Assembly (NCBI GenBank): GCA_009787385.1
Contig: WRGC01000004.1
Span: 1 to 64,000, forward strand
Reading direction: 5' to 3'
DNA length: 64,000 bases
Source of the DNA: Bacillota bacterium
GTDB lineage: Bacteria > Bacillota > Clostridia > Christensenellales > Pumilibacteraceae
The notes below the pieces were generated by a model that was given only the letters and a program-made list of their open reading frames with translations, was not told the DNA's origin and did no database searches. Shown in pieces: positions 36,690 through 45,429 of the stretch. The translations under genes and the position numbers were made by a program. Within the stretch, counting starts at the first letter, position 1, and each line of letters begins with the position of its first letter.

Positions 36690-37814
36690 ATGGAATCTAA
36701 CCGCAATAACAAAACAACATGCCTATCTTGCTTTGGTGAGTTGGGTGGTGATAGGGTTTGTACTACATGCAAACAAAAAGCAGATGACACCCCATCACCT
36801 TCTCACCATATTGCGGCGAGAACTGTTTTGCATAAAAAATATTTGTTGTGTAAGGCTATAGGTGAAGGTGGTTTTGGTATAACTTATCTTGCATGGCGTA
36901 TGACAGATGGCGTAAAAGTAGCCATAAAAGAACTGTTCCCCAATGCATATGTATATAGAACACCTCGCTCTAATTGCTTACAACTCAAAGATAAAGCCAA
37001 TCTAATCGCAAATACAAAATGCATAAATAGATTTATGCATGAAGCAAAGACATTAGCATCACTAAAAAATACTGCAGGTATAGTTGATGTACTTGATTTT
37101 TTTAATACAAACAAAACATCTTATATAGTAATGGAATACTTAGAAGGGCTTCAACTTAAGTTGGTACACAAGCAAAAAGGTAATCTAAAGTTTGACGAAC
37201 TATATCAAATGTTGTTGCCTATCTTTGATGGATTGCAAAGCGTACATCAAAAAGGATTGATACACAGAGACATAAGTCCAGATAATATAATTATAACCAA
37301 AAATGGTGCAAAATTAGTGGACTTTGGAGCATCAAAACGCCTAAACTATCATGACAACTCAATGTCAATTGTCCTAAAACACGGTTTTGCTCCAGAAGAA
37401 CAGTACAGAAAACATGGTGAACAAGGTCCTTGGAGTGATGTATATGCATTAGCATGCACAATGTACTTTTGTCTAGTTGGCAAGTTGCCTCCAGAAAGCA
37501 TACAAAGACTTTACAAAGACAACATTATACCACCATCAAATATGAATGCAGTAATCTCTAAATCTCAAGAAATAGCATTGATGAGAGCATTAAGTGTATA
37601 CTCTAAAAACAGATATCAAAGTATATTAGAATTCAATCAAGCTTTGCAAAAATCCAAATTAAAACAAATAGTCAAACCCGAATCGAATACTAAAGATACT
37701 ATAAAAAGTATATATAATAACAAAAATCTTGACAATTCAAATATTGACGATGTGCCTACAACTCGTAGGCATAGCAATTTTTATTCCAATTTACTAGGAC
37801 AAAAAAAGAAGTAA
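36690..37814 (+). CDS. Ser/Thr protein kinase with N-terminal zinc ribbon, no membrane helix
   Basis: A 374-residue Hanks-type kinase. CLSC (11-14) and CTTC (24-27) form a zinc ribbon. The kinase has GEGGFG (58-63), catalytic Lys 80 in VAIKEL, HRDISPDN (192-199) and DFGASK (211-216), then an APEEQY activation-segment end. The tail after about residue 325 is Lys/Asn-rich. Unlike PknB/PrkC it has no membrane helix or PASTA repeats, so it is cytosolic. Pairing with the PP2C gene suggests a reversible phosphorylation module. No Shine-Dalgarno is visible. The following IlvD-like gene starts 31 nt later. Confidence 0.92.
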   Translation: MESNRNNKTTCLSCFGELGGDRVCTTCKQKADDTPSPSHHIAARTVLHKKYLLCKAIGEGGFGITYLAWRMTDGVKVAIKELFPNAYVYRTPRSNCLQLKDKANLIANTKCINRFMHEAKTLASLKNTAGIVDVLDFFNTNKTSYIVMEYLEGLQLKLVHKQKGNLKFDELYQMLLPIFDGLQSVHQKGLIHRDISPDNIIITKNGAKLVDFGASKRLNYHDNSMSIVLKHGFAPEEQYRKHGEQGPWSDVYALACTMYFCLVGKLPPESIQRLYKDNIIPPSNMNAVISKSQEIALMRALSVYSKNRYQSILEFNQALQKSKLKQIVKPESNTKDTIKSIYNNKNLDNSNIDDVPTTRRHSNFYSNLLGQKKK

Positions 37815-37845
37815 TTATATTATCAATATCTCATAAAAACACATT

Positions 37846-39480
37846 ATGCACAAAGAACAACTTCAAGGAATAGAAAAATCTGCTGAAAGAGCAAAGTTAA
37901 TAAATTTGGGATTAAATCCTGAAGATACAAAAAAATATACTATTGGTATCGTGTATGCTAATTCACCCAAAAGCACTTTAAATATACAAGATACTATACA
38001 CTACATACAACAAGGAATATTGTTGAGTGGTGCAATTTCTCTTGTTTTCCCACTTACTTGTGTAGATGATGGGCTATCATTAACAGAAAATAGCAACTAT
38101 TGTCTGCCTTATAGAGAGCTTTTGGCTGATAGTGTACAGTCACTTATAACACTGCATCATTTAGATGGTGTAGTGTTGGTTGCAAATTATGACCATGCAA
38201 TTGCAGGATTGCTGATGGGAGCTATTCGCACGGCTACCCCTTTAATAGTAACTAGTTTTGGATTTTCAAATGATTTGAATAATTCTCATGGATTAATTTC
38301 TGTATTAAATACTATTGGACAAGTCAAAGCAGGGGCTACCAGTCTAGATAAATTGACAAACCTAGAACAACAGTCTTTAAACAATTATGGATACCCCCAT
38401 CTCCACTCTATGGCATGCATTTGTGAAGCTCTAGGTATAGCTAATTTTGGTTGTGGAACTACACCTTCAAATACAAACTCACATTATATCTTATGTAGAC
38501 AATCAGGACATGACATAGTCAAACTTGTTCAAGAAAGTATACAACCAAAAATGCTATTGACAAAAAATGCATTTGACAATGCATTAGCACTATCGTGCTC
38601 TATAAGTGCAAATTTGGATTGCGTTCTACACTTAATCGCAATAGCCAAAGAATGTCAAATAAAATTATCATTTGAAAACTTTTCCAACATATCTAGCAAA
38701 GTACCTACCCTAGTTGCCATGCACCACAATGGACAAAGTTCTTTGGATTTTTACAAAGCTGGTGGTGTTGCTGTAGTTTTAAATCAATTATTAACAGAGG
38801 GATTAATTGATGGAAATGTATTAGGAATAAATTTAAAACCTTTATCACAAAATATAACAAAATATTTTTCTAATGATGAAAATATTATTAGACCCAACAG
38901 TAATCCATATACAAATATGGGAAGTATTGCAGTACTAAAGGGCAACATAGCAGAATATGGAGCATTGATTCGTCGTACACCCAATAATAGCACAAAACCA
39001 TTTGTAGGGCGTTGTAGAGTGTTTGATAGTGCAAAAGATGCTCTATTGGCTTTACTAGTTGTAGAAAATATAAAGTCTGGTGATTGTATTGTAATAAAAT
39101 ATGAAGGAGCCAAGGGAGCTCCTGGATTGAGAGATCTATATGCACTATATGCTATATTGGTAGGATATGGGATACAAGATACTGTTGCAATTGTGACTGA
39201 TGGTAGAATAAGCTTTGGAGATGGCTATTGTGTAGGATATATTACTCCCGAATGTTATCTTGAAGGTGAACTTGCAATTGTTAGAGATAATGATAAAATT
39301 ATTATAGATATACAAAAAAATAAAATAGAATTGGATATACCTTCAAAAGAATTTAAACATAGAATAAAAAGATATGACTACAAACTAAATACCAATATTG
39401 GATGGCTAGCTCGTTATACACATTTAGTACAACCAAATACAGATGGAACTGTGTTGCAAATTTCACAAAATAAAAAATAA
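37846..39480 (+). CDS. Degenerate dihydroxy-acid dehydratase (IlvD/Edd) homologue
   Basis: A 544-residue intact protein with the IlvD/Edd fold and length. Landmarks align from end to end: GIVYANSP near 34-41, an ALGI helix near 195-198, GAKGAPGLRD near 421-430, TDGRISFGDG (451-460) and ITPE near 466-469. The residues that define the enzyme are altered. The Fe-S cysteine in the GCDK motif is replaced (NYDH, 114-117), the PCN cysteine is Leu (TLN, 44-46), and the third, normally in a GxCxGM-like motif, is in a changed context (PHLHSMAC, 184-191). The catalytic Ser of the GRxS motif remains. True IlvD dehydration is therefore unlikely. It is followed 30 nt later by an equally altered LeuB homologue. 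Confidence 0.85.
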   Translation: MHKEQLQGIEKSAERAKLINLGLNPEDTKKYTIGIVYANSPKSTLNIQDTIHYIQQGILLSGAISLVFPLTCVDDGLSLTENSNYCLPYRELLADSVQSLITLHHLDGVVLVANYDHAIAGLLMGAIRTATPLIVTSFGFSNDLNNSHGLISVLNTIGQVKAGATSLDKLTNLEQQSLNNYGYPHLHSMACICEALGIANFGCGTTPSNTNSHYILCRQSGHDIVKLVQESIQPKMLLTKNAFDNALALSCSISANLDCVLHLIAIAKECQIKLSFENFSNISSKVPTLVAMHHNGQSSLDFYKAGGVAVVLNQLLTEGLIDGNVLGINLKPLSQNITKYFSNDENIIRPNSNPYTNMGSIAVLKGNIAEYGALIRRTPNNSTKPFVGRCRVFDSAKDALLALLVVENIKSGDCIVIKYEGAKGAPGLRDLYALYAILVGYGIQDTVAIVTDGRISFGDGYCVGYITPECYLEGELAIVRDNDKIIIDIQKNKIELDIPSKEFKHRIKRYDYKLNTNIGWLARYTHLVQPNTDGTVLQISQNKK

Positions 39481-39510
39481 TTTAAAACTAAAGATAATTA
39501 GGAAATTATA

Positions 39511-40563
39511 ATGGAATACAAAATTTCGCTACTAATAGGTGATGGCAATGGGAAACAACTAATTCAAGCTGCTGCCGATATATTGAGTGCAATAAAACTC
39601 AAATATGGTCACAACTTCAAATTCAAATACAGTGATATTGGTGGCGAAGCTATAGCCAAAACTGGCGTTGCTTTGCCACAAGATACTATAGACACATGTT
39701 TAGATTGCAATGCAACACTAATAGGAACAATTGGAAACCCCAAATACAATGATGTGTTTGGGGTAGATCAATCTAGGTTATGTATTCAAAAACTATACAA
39801 CAATCTAAAACTGTATGCCACAATCGTACCACTAAAATACCTAAATATACTCCCCCACTATTCGCCCCTCAAAGACAAAATACTCAAACAAAATATAGAT
39901 ATAACATTTGTAATAGAAACTTCTAGTGGCGTGTTTAGTAGTGATAAGGGATACAAAACAAATACCACTCAGGGGATGCAAGCATTTGATTCTACAACAA
40001 TAACTACAAATCAAATACAACGAATTAGTACTTTGGCATTTGAACTTGCAAAAAAATCTGACAAAACTATCACTTTGGTTGATATGGCTGACTGTGCATT
40101 GTCTAGTATATTATGGCGACAAACTATAAAAAAAACATCTAGTCTATATCCTACTGTAAAATATCAATCAATGTCTATAGATGACTTTACATCTTTACTT
40201 ATCACTAAACCACAAGACCTAAATATAGTTCTTAGCAATGCACTTTTAGGCAAAATAATACTTTCACAAGCGAGTGCGTTAACTACAAAACATAGTTTGC
40301 CAAAAGTAGTTTTGGGGGCATACAACTATGGTGTATATGGGGCATACAACTATTATACTCAAAAAGATTATACAAATCCAATTGGAATAATTATGTCAGT
40401 TGCTCTAATGCTAAAATATAGTTTTAACCTTAATCAGGAGTCCAACAATATAACCCAATCACTAATAAGAATACTAAAGTCAAACAAATCTAGCATATTA
40501 GGTAAAAATATGAAAATAGAAAAATTTACTGAACAAGTATGTATAAAAATAATTAATTTTTAA
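39511..40563 (+). CDS. Degenerate isopropylmalate/isocitrate dehydrogenase (LeuB-like) homologue
   Basis: A 350-residue protein with LeuB-type N-terminal IGDGNGKQ (9-16) and GGEAIAKTGVALP (44-56). Known active-site residues are changed. The substrate-binding arginines of IRK, LRP and VRE motifs read IQK, IVP and VIE (near 91-136). The catalytic Lys of VDKAN is Met (VDMAD, 190-194). The Mg-binding Asp residues of the GDILSD motif are lost (GKIILS, 247-252). The fold seems kept but dehydrogenase activity is unlikely. AGGA lies 8 nt before the ATG, and the gene follows the IlvD-like gene by 30 nt, so the two are cotranscribed. Confidence 0.83.
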   Translation: MEYKISLLIGDGNGKQLIQAAADILSAIKLKYGHNFKFKYSDIGGEAIAKTGVALPQDTIDTCLDCNATLIGTIGNPKYNDVFGVDQSRLCIQKLYNNLKLYATIVPLKYLNILPHYSPLKDKILKQNIDITFVIETSSGVFSSDKGYKTNTTQGMQAFDSTTITTNQIQRISTLAFELAKKSDKTITLVDMADCALSSILWRQTIKKTSSLYPTVKYQSMSIDDFTSLLITKPQDLNIVLSNALLGKIILSQASALTTKHSLPKVVLGAYNYGVYGAYNYYTQKDYTNPIGIIMSVALMLKYSFNLNQESNNITQSLIRILKSNKSSILGKNMKIEKFTEQVCIKIINF

Positions 40564-40717
40564 GCAAAAGATACCCACACTACCTTCCGGTAAGATGGGA
40601 TACTTCGCACGCACAGGCATATCCCTATACCTATCGTTTATTATAGCAACCTAACTCTATTCCCACTCCTAATGGGTTTATAGGATACCCACATTTGTTA
40701 GGGACTATAACAACTCA

Positions 40718-40936
40718 GGGTATACACACTGTGGGCAAATTAGATTACCGTTTTTTGGAGCTATATTTGCATTAAATCAAAGTTTGTTTCCAAAGTATGC
40801 TTCTGGCCTTATTCAAAGAGATGACAATTATATATTTGTTAGTCGTGGTTTGGTACATACAAAATACACGCCACTACGAGTCAACAATAAACCTGAATTG
40901 GCTTTTTTGACACTAGTAAGGCAACAAGACAATTAA
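40718..40936 (+). pseudogene. C-terminal remnant of a metallophosphoesterase gene
   Basis: About 72 codons encode the tail of a YkuE/YaeI-like metallophosphoesterase. It begins with GYTHCGQIRLPFFGA, a degenerate form of the metal-binding GHTHGGQ motif, and continues through YASGL and FVSRGL to a PLR and FLTL end. The rest of the gene is missing and no start codon or ribosome site precedes it. It marks a deletion junction at the edge of the accessory region. The sequence at 40564-40717 is G+C-richer than its surroundings with no recognisable feature. Confidence 0.8.
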
Positions 40937-40968
40937 CTCAACCAAACGGATGACGAAATTTTTCACAC

Positions 40969-40997
40969 TTGACAAAAACTATATTAATCTATATACT
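40969..40997 (+). promoter_or_regulatory. Promoter of the 41.0-kb lipoprotein gene
   Basis: TTGACA (40969-40974), 17-bp spacer, TATACT (40992-40997), followed by a short leader with GAGGAG. Confidence 0.85.
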
Positions 40998-41019
40998 TAT
41001 TATAGAGGAGAATATAATT

Positions 41020-41400
41020 ATGTTATACAATCAAAAGACAACATTTCTTAGCAAATCAACACTAGTTGTAACCTTAATTTTATTAGGTGCATTATTGATG
41101 GCTTGTAGCATAGGCAAAGGTAATTCCATAAGCTTTCACAAAGATGAAGTAAGCGTTAAGGCAGGTTCTACCGTAGATGTAGGATTGGATTATTCTATGG
41201 AAAATTCTAGCATTAAGGTAGAAAGTTCAAATCCTGATATAGCGACTGCTGAAATTTATTATGCTAGTGACAATAAAAATGAAGTAGAAGGCGTTAGAAT
41301 AACTGGTGTAGCTAATGGTCAGTGCCAAATTATAGTAAGCCTATGGAAAGATGATAAGGAAGTAGCCAAAGATACATTGACTGTAACTGTGACTGAGTAG
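41020..41400 (+). CDS. Lipoprotein with a Big2-like domain
   Basis: A 126-residue lipoprotein. The signal peptide ends in LLMAC with the lipid-bearing Cys at 29, so Lgt (at 4.6 kb) would process it. The mature part resembles a single bacterial Ig-like (Big2) domain, with VSVKAGSTVDV, SSNPDIATAE, a GVANGQCQIIV loop and a final LTVTVTE strand. The ATG at 41020 has GAGGAG 8 nt upstream. It has its own consensus promoter. Function is unknown; a surface adhesion or binding role is inference. Confidence 0.82.
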   Translation: MLYNQKTTFLSKSTLVVTLILLGALLMACSIGKGNSISFHKDEVSVKAGSTVDVGLDYSMENSSIKVESSNPDIATAEIYYASDNKNEVEGVRITGVANGQCQIIVSLWKDDKEVAKDTLTVTVTE

Positions 41401-41408
41401 TTTTTTTA

Positions 41409-42357
41409 GGCTCTTTTCAAATGTTGGGGTATAGGGAAATTTAGTATAATAGAAGTAATGTAGTTTAGAGAGTATAACAGGTATAGGTTATAGGGGGTAC
41501 CCCCTATAACCTATACCTGTTATACTGGGGTAATTTATCCACAATGGAGTATTCTATTTCTAAATCTTTTAAAATTTTGGTATACATAAGCATTGCGTTT
41601 TAGTCCCTTGATTTTGTTGTTCTTACCCTTTGTAAAGCCATTAGTTAAATGCGTCCTTTTTGAGTTTAGTATATACTCAAACCAATTGCTAAATGCTATT
41701 ATAGCATCCTTAAACTCAGGCAATCTACTCTCTTATACTGTATCTATCCACTGTCGAAATAGTACTCTTGCTTTCTCATAATCATCACTCGTTATAGAAT
41801 CACAAATAATTCTTTCAACGACCACGCTGCTTGCCAATCTAAATGACAATCAAGCAAATTAAGCAACTGTATCATTTGTGTATCAGTTATTTGATTGTAG
41901 TCTTTATAGAATAGTTTTCTACATCTCTTATAATTTAATCTCTTATCTTTGGATATTTCTTTTTGTAGTCGTTTGCGTACTTTGTCCAAAGCACAATGAC
42001 TTGTCTTACGAAATGATACTTATATGCAACAATCATAGCGTTTTTGAAGAAGAATTTAGATAAATCTCTATAGGCTTCCCACATATCCATAACAACAGTT
42101 TGTACACAATCACGCTCTTTAAAGTGTTTGAAGTAGTCAAATAAGTCAGTCTTAAGTCTAGTAGGTGTATCACTGTGGTCTTTCTCTACATATCTCTCCA
42201 ACCTAAACTTTGTTTTTGGGGCAAATGGTACAAGCTCTGTCATTCCATCTAATGTTATTTGTGAGGTGTCCAACTCCTCGTCTAGTCTATCCTCTATAAA
42301 TATTGGGGCGGTTAAATGCCATTCCAGTTGCAGCATTATAATCACAAGCAACAACAT
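41409..42357 (-). mobile_element. Decayed ISL3-family insertion sequence
   Basis: The right end begins at 41409 with GGCTCTTTTCAAATGTTGGG, an ISL3-type terminal repeat. On the minus strand, transposase fragments appear in at least three frames: VVMDMWEAYRDL and FVRQVIVLW (41935-42357), LDKVRKRLQKEI (41792-41989) and FSNWFEYILNS with TNGFTKGKNNKIK and FKRFRNRILH (41535-41723). Together they match the IS204/IS1001/IS1165 transposase. Frameshifts and the missing N-terminal part and left end make it inactive. It explains the boundary between the lipoprotein and the InlB-like gene. Confidence 0.85.
41471..41526. repeat. 56-nt perfect palindrome inside the ISL3 remnant
   Basis: Two 28-nt arms are exact reverse complements with no loop, centred on GGTACC. 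The sequence lies between the transposase stop (41535) and the right terminal repeat (41409). It may be the element's own terminator or a transposase site; its perfect state contrasts with the decayed gene. Confidence 0.9.
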
Positions 42358-42395
42358 AAACTCAAGAAAAAAATGTAATACAAACTAATAACAAT

Positions 42396-44228
42396 TTAAA
42401 AAACTTGCTCATTTTCTTCCCACACAACTTCAACAGCTGTTCCGTCTTTGACAGATATTGAAACATCGTATAAATCCTTATAATTTTTATCTTCGGCTAG
42501 GTAACCTTTAAATTTAAAGCCTTCACGAGTTGGATTGTAGCCCTTATTAGAATCAGTTACCCCATCAATGCTTTTTGCGGTTTTGGTGAATTGCTTCACA
42601 AATGGTTTATTTTCTGTTTTGCCAAGCACAACGCCATAAACCACAACTGGTCCAGTTCTACTTCCAGTAAATTGAGAATGCCAACCACTTGGTTTTTCTT
42701 CAAAACCTTCAACATAAATTGTTGTGTATGCAAATTTATTATCCATAGTTTCTGAACCAACTATACCACTCACAACGGTTGAAACTGTTTGCGGAAGAAT
42801 AAGCGTTTGCAAATTAAAGCATTGATAAAACGCTTTTGTCTCAATTATTTTGAGAGGCGTATTGCTTGGCAATTCAAATCGTTCAAGTGTGCTTTTCAAA
42901 AATGCTCCACTGCCAATTTTTTGCAAATTGCTTTTACCATTGAAAATTATTTCAGTTAATGGTGCTTCTCTAAACGCATTTGCACCAATTGAAATGATTG
43001 ATTTTGGCAAAATCACAGTATGCAAACCCATGCTATTTTTGTAAAAAGCGTCGTCAGCAATACTTAAAACGGGCAAGCCTTTGTAAAATTCTGCAACTTC
43101 AAACGGTCTGTTTTGCGGAATTGAAGATGCAAAAACTTCATAACCCGTTTTGTCAATATTCAACTGATACGAACCGTCACCTAGCCAATTTACATAAAAA
43201 TTTGCGTCATGGGTCAAAACAACATTGCTTGGAATTTCATTTTCAAAAACGAGTCCACCACCGTAAATATTACTTGACCATCCACCAAATCTTAAATAAC
43301 TATTTGAAATCAAGCCACTCGGTAAATTTGTTTCTTCTCCATTTGTGTGCAAAACTTCATCTATTTGCGTTGAAAGAACACTGCCGTCAATATCAACAAA
43401 ACTGATTTTATAAGTCTCGCCTGACCATTTTGCATAAAGCGTAATGTCACTCAAAATGTCAGTCGCTCCAAGTTTTGTAAGAGCGTTTCCTTCAAACTTT
43501 TCGTTATCAAACCAGCCTTCAAATTTAAAACCGTCACGCTTTGCATCAACCAAAATCGTTTCAACATTAAACTCATGCTCAGTCGGCGAGTTATCCCCCA
43601 ATTTTCCACCATTAAGTTGATACTTAATGAAAAAAGTTTTTGCATTCCATTTTGCTGACAAATTTATATCTGCAGTGTATTTTGTTGGCTGAAGTTCACT
43701 ATTCTCAACATATCCGTCATCATCAAACCAACCACCAAAACTATACCCAACTAATGTTGGAGTAACAAGTTTTGTTTTCTCGCCAAAAGTGTGCATTGTT
43801 GGAGAGTTTTCACCAAGCATTCCGCCATTTAAATGGTAAATAATTTTGTAACTTTCAGCATCAAACTTTGCGTATAAATAAATTGTATCAAACGAATTTT
43901 CTGACTCAAAATCAGGTGAGATTTTGGTCATCACATCACCCGAAAAATTCTCATTCAAAAACCAACCTTGAAATAAATACCCCCGCTTTGTTGCTCTTTT
44001 CAAAATGGTTTCTGTACCTTCAATGTGTTCAAGCGGAGAATTTTCGTCAACCGTCATGCTATTGCCAATATATTTAATACCCCAAACTTTTTGTGCGGGT
44101 GGAGATGGTGGATTTTTATCTTCATTTTGATTTGCATTTTTGCTACAAGCCACAAAAAATGTTGTGAGTAAAAACAAAATGATAAGTAATGGTATTATTC
44201 TTAATTTTTGTTTTGTTATTTTAATCAT
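42396..44228 (-). CDS. Surface lipoprotein with Listeria-Bacteroides repeats and BspA-type leucine-rich repeats
   Basis: A 610-residue lipoprotein with lipobox FFVAC (Cys 28). Four InlB B-type repeats follow (about 50-120, 122-195, 197-270, 272-350), recognised by LNGG, GYxFxGWF and LYAKW patterns. A BspA-like leucine-rich repeat block spans about 370-510, with LPKSIISIGANAF and related units. A final repeat-like segment (about 560-605) has GFKFKGYL. Such proteins are adhesins in gut and oral bacteria. The reading suggests more G/C-containing codons than neighbouring genes. It directly follows the IS remnant, so horizontal acquisition is likely. Confidence 0.88.
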   Translation of the reverse strand: MIKITKQKLRIIPLLIILFLLTTFFVACSKNANQNEDKNPPSPPAQKVWGIKYIGNSMTVDENSPLEHIEGTETILKRATKRGYLFQGWFLNENFSGDVMTKISPDFESENSFDTIYLYAKFDAESYKIIYHLNGGMLGENSPTMHTFGEKTKLVTPTLVGYSFGGWFDDDGYVENSELQPTKYTADINLSAKWNAKTFFIKYQLNGGKLGDNSPTEHEFNVETILVDAKRDGFKFEGWFDNEKFEGNALTKLGATDILSDITLYAKWSGETYKISFVDIDGSVLSTQIDEVLHTNGEETNLPSGLISNSYLRFGGWSSNIYGGGLVFENEIPSNVVLTHDANFYVNWLGDGSYQLNIDKTGYEVFASSIPQNRPFEVAEFYKGLPVLSIADDAFYKNSMGLHTVILPKSIISIGANAFREAPLTEIIFNGKSNLQKIGSGAFLKSTLERFELPSNTPLKIIETKAFYQCFNLQTLILPQTVSTVVSGIVGSETMDNKFAYTTIYVEGFEEKPSGWHSQFTGSRTGPVVVYGVVLGKTENKPFVKQFTKTAKSIDGVTDSNKGYNPTREGFKFKGYLAEDKNYKDLYDVSISVKDGTAVEVVWEENEQVF

Positions 44229-44401
44229 TCCAATCTCCTCTCCAATTTATTATACCACATACCACAAAAACTAGCTTTTTTTAATTCCAGCCCATTGTGC
44301 TATTGCAGATATCAATAATGGCAAAGTAACTATTAAAACTCCACCTTTTAATAAATCACATACAAAATTTTCTAGTATTATATGTGATTTGTATTTTAAG
44401 A
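44229..44401 (-). other. Gap with a hairpin and a short hydrophobic open frame
   Basis: A hairpin with AAATCACATA/TATGTGATTT arms (about 44353-44391) lies just past the stop of the frameshifted gene and may end its transcript. A minus-strand open frame ending at 44271 encodes a short hydrophobic peptide with GGVLIVTLPLLISAIAQW, but it has no start codon or ribosome site. It may be a relic. Confidence 0.3.
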
Positions 44402-45117
44402 TTATTTTTGAGAAATATAGATATTTATAAGATAATTGCCCTGTTGATTCTCAACAAACATCATTTCATATATTGTTGTTTTAAAGTTGGACAATGTAAC
44501 AATTGTTTTGTTATCATAATTTATTAATACAAATGGACTATCTTTATAATATCCAACTAGATAATCAAACCCATGTTGGGCAATGGCAGTATATTTGTTT
44601 TCTTCTACTCTATCTAATGCTGTTATTGTAAACATAGGTGGAAAAAACATTCCATATCTAAAACCAATCACTGTTTGAGAAGTAATTATATATGAAAAAG
44701 AAAAACTGTAGTGATAAATAATGTAATACGCTACACTATTTTTTTGAGAAGAATTTATATACGATATACTAATCAACAATGCATCAACTTTAGTGCTTTC
44801 ATTTTTTTCATCTAGCAATTTAGCATCAAATTCTATTTGACTAACATCAACATTATCTTCTTTTTCAATAATTTCTTTTAATTGAACTAAAGTTAATGAA
44901 GTATTCAAATAACATTCATTTTGCCACTTTACTCTCTCTACCTCATCAATATCTGGATCAAACTTGTAGTTATAACAGTAGTCATCAACATAATTCCATT
45001 GTGTTCTCTGATTATTTATACGCAAAAACCAAAGAAAAAATAAAATATCAATGTAGCAATAGCAATAAGTACAAGAACTGAAACCAAAAAGATAATCCAT
45101 ATTTTCTTCTTTGCCAT
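44402..45117 (-). pseudogene. Frameshifted gene for a membrane-anchored protein of unknown function
   Basis: The ATG at 45117 has AGGAG 9 nt upstream and starts a Lys-rich N-terminus and membrane helix (MAKKKIWIIFLV...). That frame stops at 45016 after 33 codons. The long remainder, about 200 codons without recognised domains, continues in another frame. The two frames meet in a T-rich stretch (about 45022-45043 region, runs of 5 and 6 A on the plus strand). A single-base change there would restore one protein of about 235 residues. It may be a pseudogene, a phase-variable gene or a sequence error. Confidence 0.7.
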
Positions 45118-45429
45118 ATTTTTAAACTCCTTACCCTTTACCATAAGACACAATTAATATCTAAAAAATCTACAATATGTACCATATTTATCTTGCTATT
45201 AACTCAATAAAATGATTACATTGTGTCAACACAATATTGCACAACTTTCTATATAGTATACTATATTCTATTTTAATTTGCAACCAACTTTATAAATAAA
45301 GATTGTAAAACTAGAGTTAATACAACATATCATTATATTAATAACTTCCATATATTTACAGCAATATATATATATTTACAAATTAGACACATTAATGTAT
45401 AATTAAAGTAAGATTAAGGAGAAACACTT
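45118..45429. other. Gene-free divergent region
   Basis: About 310 bp of A+T-rich sequence between the divergent frameshifted gene and the GHKL-ATPase gene. Apart from the ATPase promoter at 45375-45403 and a short (TA)n run nothing is recognised. Confidence 0.6.
45375..45403 (+). promoter_or_regulatory. Promoter of the GHKL-ATPase/HExxH gene
   Basis: TTTACA (45375-45380), 17-bp spacer, TATAAT (45398-45403), 26 bp before the start codon. Confidence 0.75.

Noticed and set aside
40564..40717. Possible structured RNA in G+C-richer sequence after the LeuB-like gene
   Set aside because: No known riboswitch or RNA consensus was matched, and the stretch adjoins a gene relic, so it is more likely decayed coding DNA.
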